A program made the translations under genes and the position numbers. 44,686 nucleotides of DNA from Aureibaculum flavum (GTDB taxonomy: Bacteria; Bacteroidota; Bacteroidia; Flavobacteriales; Flavobacteriaceae). The DNA is taken from positions 1-44,686 of the forward strand of contig NZ_JAEHFJ010000017.1 in assembly GCF_016406085.1 (NCBI RefSeq), in the 5' to 3' direction. This document shows positions 17,686 to 26,232 of this stretch, in pieces; the stretch's first letter is position 1, and each line of letters begins with the position of its first letter. The notes under the pieces are model-generated. The model ran no database searches. It had not been told where the DNA came from and saw only the letters and a list, made by a program, of their open reading frames with translations.

Positions 17686-19308
17686 ATGAAGAAATTTATT
17701 TTTAAATTCGCTCTACTCTTACTATGCATTAGTTGTGCTGAAAAAAACAGAACTTTTACTATCGATGAAATAGCACTATTGCCAAAAGTAGATTCTCTAG
17801 TATTAGCAGCTGAATCATTTGCGTTTAAAGATGGACAACAACTTGTAATGAATGCTGAAGTACAACAAATTGCGGTAAATGACCTTATCCTTTTTGTAAA
17901 ATCAACAGCTGATTTTGATGTAACTGTTAACGAGAATTCAGGTTCCATTTATTTTGAAAAATCAGAAGGTTTACCTGCCGAAGGATATGAACTTATAGTA
18001 ACTCCAAAAAAAATAACGATTAAAGCTAATGACCAAGCAGGTTATTTTTATGGTGTACAAACGCTAAAGCAATTACTAAGCAAAGAAGTATCACCAGAAA
18101 CGAATACAACCAAATACTTAGTGCCATCGTTAACTATACAAGATAGTCCTCGGTTTAAATGGCGTGCATATATGTTAGATGAATCGCGTTATTTTCATGG
18201 CGAGGAATTTGTTAAAGAGATACTAGATCAAATGGCATTATTAAAGATGAATACTTTTCATTGGCATTTAGTAGATGATGCTGGTTGGCGTGTAGAAATT
18301 AAAAAATATCCTTTATTAACCAAAGTTGGTGGCTTTCGTAAAGACTCTGAAATAGACACTTGGAAAAGTGGAAAAACTTCAGGAGAGCCTCATGGAGGAT
18401 TCTATACGCAAGAGCAAATTAAAAGTATTGTTGCCTATGCTGCAACAAAAAATATAAATGTGGTGCCTGAAATTGAAATGCCAGGACATTCAAGTGCAGC
18501 TATTGCGGCCTATACTTGGTTAGGCACTGCCGGTATTGACATTGATGTACCTATAAAATTTGGTAGATTATATGATAATTACGATGTTACAAACCCAAAA
18601 GTAATAGAATTTTTAAAAGACGTTTTAACGGAAGTCTTTGAATTATTCCCTTCTGAAGTCATTCATATAGGTGGTGATGAAGTGGGGTATAAAGTTTGGG
18701 AAGATTCAAAACATGTACAAGCGTATATGAAAGAGAATAACATTAATTCACCTGCCGATTTACAAATACAGTTTACAAATACCATTTCAAAGTTTATTGA
18801 AGAAAACGGACGAAGAATGATGGGATGGAACGAAATAATGGGTAAAAATATCCACAAAGGTTTTGAAGAAAAAAAGAATGATAAAGAGGCTGAGACCGCA
18901 TTAGCTAAAAATGTGGTAGTCCATTTCTGGAAAGGCGATGTAGCATTAGCTACAGACGCAGCTAAAAAAGGTTATGGTATTGTTAATTCATTGCATAGTA
19001 ATACCTATTTAGATTATAATTATGAAGGGATTAGTTTAGAAAAAGCCTATGGTTTTAATCCTATTCCTGAAGGATTAGAGGAAAAATACTACAAAAACAT
19101 TTATGGCTTAGGATGCCAAATGTGGAGCGAGTGGACGCCTACAAATAAGGATGTTGAAAGACAGACTTTTCCGAGAATTGCTGCCTATGCAGAAGTGGGT
19201 TGGACCGCCTTAGAAAATAAAGATTTTGAAAGCTTTAAAATTGCACTTAAAAAAATGCAGTTGCATTGGGATAGCTTAGGCATTAATTATGCTAAAGTGT
19301 TGAAATAA
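17686..19308 (+). CDS. GH20 beta-N-acetylhexosaminidase, lipoprotein
   Basis: I start at the ATG at 17686 (540 residues), which gives a lipoprotein signal (FALLLLCISC-AEK). An N-terminal GH20b-type domain (about 25-150) precedes the catalytic (beta/alpha)8 barrel: FKWRAYMLDESRYFHGEEF, MNTFHWHLVDDAGWRVEIK, PEIEMPGHSSAA and the catalytic Asp-Glu pair in VIHIGGDEVGYKVW, with the Trp-rich W(S/T)xW region near the end (CQMWSEWTPTN). The enzyme removes terminal GlcNAc or GalNAc by the substrate-assisted mechanism. Lipid anchoring suggests periplasmic or surface processing of chitin- or glycan-derived oligosaccharides. It is transcribed alone and ends at the terminator at 19362. Confidence 0.93.
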   Translation: MKKFIFKFALLLLCISCAEKNRTFTIDEIALLPKVDSLVLAAESFAFKDGQQLVMNAEVQQIAVNDLILFVKSTADFDVTVNENSGSIYFEKSEGLPAEGYELIVTPKKITIKANDQAGYFYGVQTLKQLLSKEVSPETNTTKYLVPSLTIQDSPRFKWRAYMLDESRYFHGEEFVKEILDQMALLKMNTFHWHLVDDAGWRVEIKKYPLLTKVGGFRKDSEIDTWKSGKTSGEPHGGFYTQEQIKSIVAYAATKNINVVPEIEMPGHSSAAIAAYTWLGTAGIDIDVPIKFGRLYDNYDVTNPKVIEFLKDVLTEVFELFPSEVIHIGGDEVGYKVWEDSKHVQAYMKENNINSPADLQIQFTNTISKFIEENGRRMMGWNEIMGKNIHKGFEEKKNDKEAETALAKNVVVHFWKGDVALATDAAKKGYGIVNSLHSNTYLDYNYEGISLEKAYGFNPIPEGLEEKYYKNIYGLGCQMWSEWTPTNKDVERQTFPRIAAYAEVGWTALENKDFESFKIALKKMQLHWDSLGINYAKVLK

Positions 19309-19361
19309 CAACACTGGTTCTAATTTGAGCCAGATATACGCTTCAGTAAATTGTAAATGAG

Positions 19362-19402
19362 ATAAACAAGCTAAAAACACGCTGTGTTTTTAGCTTGTTT
19401 AT
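19362..19402. terminator. Bidirectional terminator, 19-bp perfect stem
   Basis: ATAAACAAGCTAAAAACAC, loop GCT, then its exact complement, lies between two convergent genes. The A/T-rich ends allow it to act in both directions. The core AAAAACAC...GTGTTTTT is the same as in the 118-bp repeat units. Confidence 0.85.
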
Positions 19403-19437
19403 TTAACTTCTCTTTACTATTTTGGAAATAATCATCT

Positions 19438-20016
19438 CTATTTTTTAATATGCTTTGCTTTTTCTTCAGTATATAATGCTGCACATTGATCCATAAAATC
19501 ACCTACGATTGCACCATCAAAATCAACTAAATTCTGGGTAGAAAACTTGAGGGTACGTTGTATAGGTGCCATTTTAATTAAGGCTTCTTTTTCAAGGTCG
19601 TAATAATGCCAATTGCCTATATATTTATGTGTATTTAAATTAATACTAGATTCACCACTGCCATCATTTGCCGCGTTTCCAAATTCGTATCGGCTCAACC
19701 CAATCGCTTCAATTTCCTTAGTTTTATCATTATATCTAAATTGAACCCCAAAGCCACCTCTCATAAAATTGACTTTAAAATGAAATCCGTTTTTAGCTTT
19801 TGTAAAATGGACCGACCCTGAAGGGTCTCCCATGGGCTTACTTTTAAAAATCTTATTTGGAGCCGATAATTTAGCATAAATATAGCCATCGTCTTCTTCA
19901 AAGGCAATCCACACCTTATCGGGAATCAAATCATGATCAATATTTACAACTAAGGTATCTTGTGCATACATTAGGGTTTGAAATAAAAAAAGCATGAATA
20001 CTGTTTTTTTTAGCAT
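19438..20016 (-). CDS. Secreted protein of unknown function
   Basis: This 192-residue protein has a signal peptide (FLFQTLMYAQ, about 18). The mature part starts with a VNIDHDLIPDKVWI phrase like the metal-binding repeats or FG-GAP-type loops of export proteins, followed by beta strands (FHFKVNFMRGGFGVQFRYN). I cannot assign a family. It lies downstream of the aldo/keto reductase gene on the same strand with a 41-bp gap and may share its transcript. Confidence 0.6.
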   Translation of the reverse strand: MLKKTVFMLFLFQTLMYAQDTLVVNIDHDLIPDKVWIAFEEDDGYIYAKLSAPNKIFKSKPMGDPSGSVHFTKAKNGFHFKVNFMRGGFGVQFRYNDKTKEIEAIGLSRYEFGNAANDGSGESSINLNTHKYIGNWHYYDLEKEALIKMAPIQRTLKFSTQNLVDFDGAIVGDFMDQCAALYTEEKAKHIKK

Positions 20017-20057
20017 GGTTTTAAATTATGATTTAAATTGAATACAGTTTAGTCTGT

Positions 20058-21017
20058 TTAATTCCACTTCAGTTGTTTTCTTTCTTTCCAATAATCGTAA
20101 CTCGAAATTCCGAAATCTGTTAATTGCTTAATTTCTGCAGAAGTCAACGAAAATTGATTCGCTTTTAAATTGGCTCTTAAATGGATGTCATTGTTGGCAC
20201 CACTCAGTACCATTGCATTTGGAAAAATTTCCATGCCATAACGTAGTGCAATAGCATCCGCACCTACCTTATATTTTTCACCAATATGCGTCATAAATTC
20301 ATAAAGACTATTATATTTCGAATAGTTTTCGTTTGGAATTAATCGACCATTTGCCAAGGCTTCTTTAATAATAAAAGGTCCGGTACGCTCTTGTAATATT
20401 TTTTTATACTTTACAATGCTTTGATCCAACATATTAAAAGTACACTGAAAAGATTGAAACAAGTCTTCATTCTCCACTTGAATGGACAACGCCTTTTCCA
20501 AAACTTCAGTTTGATTATCCCCTGTGGTAGTTAAGCCAATGGTGATGTTATATTCTTTTTTCAGCTCGTGTAATCGTTTTAAAACCTCCGTATTTTCTAG
20601 AACTCCGGTATCTAAAGTAGCCGAGTGTATTTGATATACTTTTAAATACGGTAGTAACTTTTTAGACTGCTCCCATTGCTTGTTCAAGTTTACTAATGAA
20701 TGCTCCTTTACTTCATGTATTTTTGCATTGGGATCAAAATTGGCCACATAAGTATAGCCCCATTTGGTTGAAACCACAATACTCGGATCGTTCTTATCTT
20801 TTAACCAGCCTACCATTAATTCTTCGGCTATACCATATCCAGGAGACGTATCAAAATAACGAACACCATTTTTATAAGCATTTTCTAATACTTCTAACCC
20901 TTTTTCTTTAAATTTTGGCAATGAGAATACTTCTTCACTAGCATCTTGTTTAATGTTAATGTATATTGGTCTACCAATAGCTGCTGTACCTAATCCTATG
21001 TTGTTTTTATGTTGCAA
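20058..21017 (-). CDS. Aldo/keto reductase
   Basis: The 319-residue protein has the TIM-barrel AKR fold. NIGLGTAAIGRPIY is the first strand and turn, GVRYFDTSPGYG carries the catalytic Asp and Tyr, VSTKWG the Lys, and VYQIHSATL the His. The C-terminal half binds NAD(P)H (GLTTTGDNQTEVLEKAL). It resembles the branch that includes D-threo-aldose (fucose) dehydrogenase-like enzymes. There is no signal peptide. It is downstream of msrA and the glycerate kinase operon; a role in sugar oxidation is possible but not shown. Confidence 0.85.
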   Translation of the reverse strand: MQHKNNIGLGTAAIGRPIYINIKQDASEEVFSLPKFKEKGLEVLENAYKNGVRYFDTSPGYGIAEELMVGWLKDKNDPSIVVSTKWGYTYVANFDPNAKIHEVKEHSLVNLNKQWEQSKKLLPYLKVYQIHSATLDTGVLENTEVLKRLHELKKEYNITIGLTTTGDNQTEVLEKALSIQVENEDLFQSFQCTFNMLDQSIVKYKKILQERTGPFIIKEALANGRLIPNENYSKYNSLYEFMTHIGEKYKVGADAIALRYGMEIFPNAMVLSGANNDIHLRANLKANQFSLTSAEIKQLTDFGISSYDYWKERKQLKWN

Positions 21018-21147
21018 ATTTAAATTTTAGTGTTCGAAATTTCAGGCAAAGAACGCAAAGAAATAAACACGCAAAGCTCGAAAAATATAAATTGACTTAT
21101 TTTAATCTCTTTGTGATATTTGCTTGAAACCATTACTTTATTATTGG

Positions 21148-21654
21148 TTAAGCTTCTTTCTTCAAAAAACTATCTTCAAATCTTAAAAAGTGGCATGTAT
21201 AACCATTGGGGTTTCTTACCAAATAATCTTGATGTTCGGGTTCTGCCTGCCAAAACGGTGCAAAAGGTTCTAGGGTTGTAACTACATTTCCATCCCATTT
21301 TCCTGATGCATTAACAATACTTATTACCTCCTCTGCTATTGCCTTTTCTTCCTCGTTTTGAAAGAAAATTGCCGAACGATAACTAGATCCCATATCATTT
21401 CCTTGTTGATCAACCGTAGTTGGATTATGAATTCTGAAAAAGAAATCTAAAATCTCTCGAAACGAAGTTTTATCGGCATCATATGTTATTTCAATACCTT
21501 CGGCGTGACCTGGATGATTTTTATACGTGGGGTTTTCATTTTCTCCACCTTGATATCCCACTTCAGTATCTATGACACCTGGGCGTGTTCTAAAAAGATC
21601 TTCCATGCCCCAGAAACATCCACCCGCTATATATGCTTTTTTAGTAGTACTCAT
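21148..21654 (-). CDS. msrA: Peptide methionine sulfoxide reductase A
   Basis: The 168-residue protein has the MsrA signature [11 protein letters not shown] with the catalytic Cys at residue 13. Other conserved parts are [28 protein letters not shown] and [27 protein letters not shown] second Cys near the end ([11 protein letters not shown]) could act in recycling. It repairs S-methionine sulfoxide in the cytoplasm, since no signal peptide is present. It stands between glycerate kinase and aldo/keto reductase, with gaps of about 240 and 130 bp. Confidence 0.96.
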   Translation of the reverse strand: MSTTKKAYIAGGCFWGMEDLFRTRPGVIDTEVGYQGGENENPTYKNHPGHAEGIEITYDADKTSFREILDFFFRIHNPTTVDQQGNDMGSSYRSAIFFQNEEEKAIAEEVISIVNASGKWDGNVVTTLEPFAPFWQAEPEHQDYLVRNPNGYTCHFLRFEDSFLKKEA

Positions 21655-21892
21655 ACTTTATAATTTTTTAATTTCTCTTTTAAATTTTGTCATCAATTTG
21701 ACCGTTTAAAATTAGAAAATATTTACCACTTAAAAATTAATTATATGAATTGTTAGCGATTGCTCCTACAAAAGCTCTTCTTCTTATGGATAGAGCATGC
21801 AAAACAGACAGAAATGGTTTGTTTTATTTTGATTTTTAAGATAACATATTTAAAAAATGAGTTTTCCTCGATAAGAGTATTTAATAACGACT

Positions 21893-23020
21893 CTACTTCT
21901 CTATTTCTTTTATGAAATTTTCCGCAATTGTTATCAAATAACTGGAGCTGTTTTGCATGGCATCCTCTAAATCTTTAGCTACCTCTATAACAGAAGCCGC
22001 ATATTCAATTCCCATTTTTTTTAAGCTATATTCAGGTAATTCTATGGCACCACAAAAGGCAGCTACTTTTATGTGTTGATCTAAGGCAGAAGTTAGCACG
22101 CCGTTAATGGTTTTACCTGATAAGGTCTGATCATCCAATTTTCCTTCTCCTGTAATAATCCAATCTGCATTCTTAACTTGGGTCTCAAAATCAGCAATTT
22201 CTTTCACTAAATCTATTCCAGAAGTAAGTGCTCCATTTAAAAATAGTTGTGTGCCTACCCCCATTCCTCCAGCTGCTCCGCCACCTTGTATTTGCTGAAC
22301 ATCGGTATTGAAATGACTATTCAACACGTTAGAAAAATCTTTTAATCCTTGGTCAAGCATTTTAATATCTTCAGTTGAAGCACCTTTTTGAGTACCATAT
22401 ACATAGGCCGCTCCCTCTATTCCGTATAACGGATTGGTAACGTCACAGGCTATTTTAAAGGTTACATTTTTTAATGTTGCATTCACCTGGCTCGCATCTA
22501 TAGACTTAATTTTTGACAAGTTTTTACCAACAGCCAACACTTCTTTTTTATTGGCATCTAAAAAGCGAAAGCCGAGTGCCGCTGCCATACCCGTTCCGCA
22601 ATCGTTAGTAGCACTACCGCCAATACCCAAAATTATTTTGGTAGCCCCTTTTTTTAAGGCATCCAAAATAAGTTGTCCGGTACCATATGTTGAGGTGTTT
22701 TTACAATCGAGTTCTTCGGGTTTTAAAAGTTTAAGACCTGACGCTTCTGCCATTTCAATAAATGCCGTTTTTGTAGTACTCGCATATAAATATTGAGCTT
22801 CAACTTCTTTAAATAAAGGATTATTAACGTGCGTGGTAATAAAAGTACCGTCAAGATAATAATTAGCTACATCAATAGTTCCATCACCTCCATCTGCCAA
22901 AGGTAATTTTACAATGGTGTATTCTGGATTAATATGTTGAATACCTGATGCTACTGCATCACAAAATTCCAATCCCGTTAAGGATCCTTTAAATTTATCG
23001 GGTGCAATAACAATTTTCAT
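21893..23020 (-). CDS. Glycerate kinase
   Basis: The 375-residue protein belongs to the GarK/GlxK glycerate kinase family (start MKIVIAPDKFKGSLTGLEFCDA, then PLADGGDGTIDV, IILGIGGSATNDCGTGMAAALGF and DWIITGEGKLDDQTLSGK). It phosphorylates D-glycerate with ATP to a phosphoglycerate that enters glycolysis. It starts 17 bp after the Na+/solute symporter and follows the glycosylglycerate hydrolase gene, so glycerate released by that hydrolase is its likely substrate. This neighbour is the strongest hint to the pathway. Confidence 0.94.
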   Translation of the reverse strand: MKIVIAPDKFKGSLTGLEFCDAVASGIQHINPEYTIVKLPLADGGDGTIDVANYYLDGTFITTHVNNPLFKEVEAQYLYASTTKTAFIEMAEASGLKLLKPEELDCKNTSTYGTGQLILDALKKGATKIILGIGGSATNDCGTGMAAALGFRFLDANKKEVLAVGKNLSKIKSIDASQVNATLKNVTFKIACDVTNPLYGIEGAAYVYGTQKGASTEDIKMLDQGLKDFSNVLNSHFNTDVQQIQGGGAAGGMGVGTQLFLNGALTSGIDLVKEIADFETQVKNADWIITGEGKLDDQTLSGKTINGVLTSALDQHIKVAAFCGAIELPEYSLKKMGIEYAASVIEVAKDLEDAMQNSSSYLITIAENFIKEIEK

Positions 23021-23037
23021 AAGTTGTTGTATTGAGA

Positions 23038-24684
23038 TTATCCAAAAATTGTGGGTACGAAATAACTAAAGATCACGATTACTATAAAAAATGCTACTAA
23101 AATATATACTTCTTTTATCATGAAGTCAGATTTTTTTATAGACACATTAAAGTTTGAAATACTTTTAACTTCAACATTTTTTGTTAAGGCACTCACTGAA
23201 TAAGCAATTACCAACGAAAGTATTACACCTGTGAAATTTAACCAAATCCAAAATATTTCAAAACCTAAATCTACATTAAAAATTTCTTGCATGGTTTTTG
23301 AAAAAATAAGATTTACTAGAACGGCAACGATAATTCCGGCATTCATACCAATATGATTGACTTTTTTAGAGAAAAAAGCCAATAAAAAAGTTACTAAAAC
23401 AGGTCCATAAAAAACGGAACCAATAGCATTAATTATTTCTATTACCGCACTTTTACTACCTCCAAAAAGAAAAGCACTTGCCATACAAATACCACCCCAA
23501 AACACAACAGATGCCTTTGAAATTGCCATATATTTTTTAGGTGATAATTTCTTTTCTCCTCTATTAAAAAAATCTTCAACGGTTACTGCAGAAAGTGAAT
23601 TTACGGTAGAACTTAACGAAGACATGGCAGCGGATAAAATACCCACCATTAAAATACCAATAAGGCCGTGTGGTAAATATTTCATAATAAACACGGGTAC
23701 CATTAGATCTACTTTAATACCATTAGTAGCAAATTCTTCAGGAAAATGTTTTTGTGTGGTACTTGCAATTTCCGCCAGAAAATCAGGAGCCAACATTACC
23801 AAACCACCAATAATTAAGCCCATAGTACAATACACCAATACTACTGGAAATCTCAATAAGCCGTTCGCCAATAATAGCGTTCGTATTGTTTTTTCATTTT
23901 TAGCCGATAAAAGCCTTTGTGCCTGAGTTTGATCACAACCATAATAGGATACATATAAAAAGAAACCACCAATAAGCATGGGCCAAAATCCATATTCATT
24001 GCCCTTGCCAATACCTAAATTATAGTCAATAACCTGTAAACGTTCTGGAGGGAATCCATTGGCTAAACCTCCGTGTTCTTGTACCAGATTCCAGCCAAAA
24101 TACACACAAATAATTAAGCCTGTAAATAAAATAATCATCTGAATGGCGTCTCCCCAAACCACAGCCTTCATCCCTCCTTGCCAGGAGTATATAATAGTTA
24201 TAACAGATATAATTAATATGGTATATACAAAATCAATGTCTAAAACAGCTTGTAATATAATGGCAATAGTATACACCATTACACCCGTACCTAAAGCCCT
24301 ACTGATTTGAAAAACAATACTTAAAATTAACCGCGTTGAAGTACTAAATCTTTTCTCTACAAATTCATAGATACTTACCACACCCGATCTAAATAATGGG
24401 GGTACAATAACAATCATAATAAATATCATTGCTAATGGCACGGCAAACTCAAAGGTTAACCATTTCATACCACCATTTAATTTTAAGCCAACAAAGGCGG
24501 GTGCGGAAATAAAACTAATGGCAGACAATTGAGTTGCCATGGTCGATAAACTCAAAGGAAACCATCCTAAGCTTTTGCCCCCTAAAAAATAATCTTTTGA
24601 GTCTTTATTATCTTTAAAGAAAAAACCCATTCCTAAAAAGAAAACAATGTAAAATATAATGATACTATAGTCTAGCCAATTCAT
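23038..24684 (-). CDS. Sodium/solute symporter (SSS family)
   Basis: This is a 548-residue inner-membrane protein with 13-14 predicted helices and typical SSS phrases: DYFLGGKSLGWFPLSLSTMATQLSAISF near the start, YYGCDQTQAQRLLSAKNEKT in the middle and ILSAAMSSLSSTVNSLSAV. It resembles the sugar-type SGLT branch. Its position between a cytoplasmic hydrolase and glycerate kinase suggests that it imports an intact glycosylglycerate or similar neutral or acidic glycoside with Na+. Confidence 0.9.
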   Translation of the reverse strand: MNWLDYSIIIFYIVFFLGMGFFFKDNKDSKDYFLGGKSLGWFPLSLSTMATQLSAISFISAPAFVGLKLNGGMKWLTFEFAVPLAMIFIMIVIVPPLFRSGVVSIYEFVEKRFSTSTRLILSIVFQISRALGTGVMVYTIAIILQAVLDIDFVYTILIISVITIIYSWQGGMKAVVWGDAIQMIILFTGLIICVYFGWNLVQEHGGLANGFPPERLQVIDYNLGIGKGNEYGFWPMLIGGFFLYVSYYGCDQTQAQRLLSAKNEKTIRTLLLANGLLRFPVVLVYCTMGLIIGGLVMLAPDFLAEIASTTQKHFPEEFATNGIKVDLMVPVFIMKYLPHGLIGILMVGILSAAMSSLSSTVNSLSAVTVEDFFNRGEKKLSPKKYMAISKASVVFWGGICMASAFLFGGSKSAVIEIINAIGSVFYGPVLVTFLLAFFSKKVNHIGMNAGIIVAVLVNLIFSKTMQEIFNVDLGFEIFWIWLNFTGVILSLVIAYSVSALTKNVEVKSISNFNVSIKKSDFMIKEVYILVAFFIVIVIFSYFVPTIFG

Positions 24685-24805
24685 ACTATTTACGTTTAAG
24701 GGTTGTTACTAATTGATGGACATAATTTAACAAAATTTTCTTCTAACAAATAATGGTCAGAAAAATTGAGTGTTTCCATATGAGCCTAATATTTCTAAAT
24801 AATAA

Positions 24806-26116
24806 TTAATCACTTAACATATCTATGAGCAGAGCCGCACTCCATGAAAAATCATTACCACCATAGCCTGCTCGTACTTCTCCATGTGCTTCTTTTCGAG
24901 CATCAAAATACTCATAAAACCCATTAATTTCTATTAATGCTATCGTATCTTGTTTTACTCTTTCTGCAATATTTTTGTATCCATATTGTGTCAATCCTTT
25001 ATAAAGCATCCAGTTTAGGTTGATCCACACTGGACCTCTCCAATATTGTTTCGGATTGTACCGCTCGCTAGTTGGATCAAAAGAGGCACATAAATACTGT
25101 TCTGGATTACCAAATTTTGTCATCATTGTATTTACCATCTCTGCTGCTCTTTCCTTATCGGGAATATTTGCAAACAACGGAGCAAATGATGATGACGAAA
25201 TATATCTTAATGGCTTGTTATTTCTTAAATCATAATGAATATAGCAACCCAACTCTTCGTCATATAACTTTGAATTAAAAGATGTAATACTCAGTTGTTG
25301 CCATTGCTCTAATTGACGTACCTTATCCTCATTATTTCCTATACGCTTATAGAGCTTTATCAAACTTTCATTCGATTTGATAAGCATGGCATTAAATAGT
25401 GGATCTTGTACCAAAAAAGGTGATAATTCTGCTATTTTTTCATCGCTATAATTGTGCTGTTTTGCAATTTCTATGATGTGTAAATAATGATCATACTCTC
25501 TTTTCGAAGGACGTTGTGATGCGTCAACATGCGAAGTGTCTCTTCTTTTAAAATCATATCTTGGTGAATCCACGGTAGCCCAAATATCATCCCAAATTGG
25601 CGAATTATCGGTACCAGACTCCCAGTTATGGTAAATATATACCAGACCTTCCTTATTAATATCTCTGTGTTGATAAAAATAGCGATGGTTAGCATATACC
25701 TTATCAATTTCTGATTCAATAAAGGTAAGTAGATCTTCTTTATCTGGGCTAATATTATACATTTCTTCTAATACAAAACCGGTAACGGGCGGTTGTGTCA
25801 TCCCTGTAGATTTGTATTTTTTTGATGATAACGGATGTAAATCTGAACGGTGAAAATCTGCACCAGGAAAATAGGTATCCGTATCAGTATGGAAAATAAT
25901 ATGTGGTATAAAACCATTTTCCCATTGAGCATCGAGCAATGTCGAAATTTCTTGTTTTGCTTTAGGCATATCGAAATGAGCAAAGCCTATTGCTATAAAA
26001 CCTGAATCCCATAACCATTGAAAGGGATATAAATTCTTACAAGGTAAAGTGAAACCACCAGGTTGATAATTCTCAGTAAGAATGTGCTTTGCCTTTTTAA
26101 TTAAATTTTCGTGCAT
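24806..26116 (-). CDS. GH63-type glycosylglycerate hydrolase (predicted)
   Basis: The 436-residue protein has no signal peptide and an (alpha/alpha)6-barrel pattern. Markers are LYPFQWLWDSGFIAIGFAHFD (catalytic Asp region), ENGFIPHIIFH, a central YHNWESGTDNSPIWDD and the C-terminal WRGPVWINLNWMLYKGL, with EAHGEVRAGYGGNDFSWSAAL supplying an acidic pair. This fits the small bacterial GH63 mannosylglycerate/glucosylglycerate hydrolases (about 430-450 residues) better than trehalases. The product would be mannose or glucose plus glycerate, which matches the adjacent glycerate kinase. The sugar cannot be told from sequence. A related GH15/GH37-like glucosidase is the alternative. Confidence 0.7.
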   Translation of the reverse strand: MHENLIKKAKHILTENYQPGGFTLPCKNLYPFQWLWDSGFIAIGFAHFDMPKAKQEISTLLDAQWENGFIPHIIFHTDTDTYFPGADFHRSDLHPLSSKKYKSTGMTQPPVTGFVLEEMYNISPDKEDLLTFIESEIDKVYANHRYFYQHRDINKEGLVYIYHNWESGTDNSPIWDDIWATVDSPRYDFKRRDTSHVDASQRPSKREYDHYLHIIEIAKQHNYSDEKIAELSPFLVQDPLFNAMLIKSNESLIKLYKRIGNNEDKVRQLEQWQQLSITSFNSKLYDEELGCYIHYDLRNNKPLRYISSSSFAPLFANIPDKERAAEMVNTMMTKFGNPEQYLCASFDPTSERYNPKQYWRGPVWINLNWMLYKGLTQYGYKNIAERVKQDTIALIEINGFYEYFDARKEAHGEVRAGYGGNDFSWSAALLIDMLSD

Positions 26117-26152
26117 ATATAATAAAATTTATGGATAATTAGAATGAAAAAA

Positions 26153-26202
26153 GAGTACAAAGATGTCTGCTGGATGGAAATCCAATATCCATCAATGTAC
26201 TC
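26153..26202 (-). terminator. Interrupted inverted repeat between TonB receptor and hydrolase genes
   Basis: Arms GAGTAC...GTACTC enclose GATG...CATC and TGGAT...ATCCA, giving a long imperfect hairpin in the 116-bp gap. There is no strong T tract. It may be a partial terminator or mRNA processing site that lowers expression of the downstream cytoplasmic genes relative to the receptor. Confidence 0.4.
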
Positions 26203-26232
26203 CAACATTTACTAAAGAAACTAACTCAAATT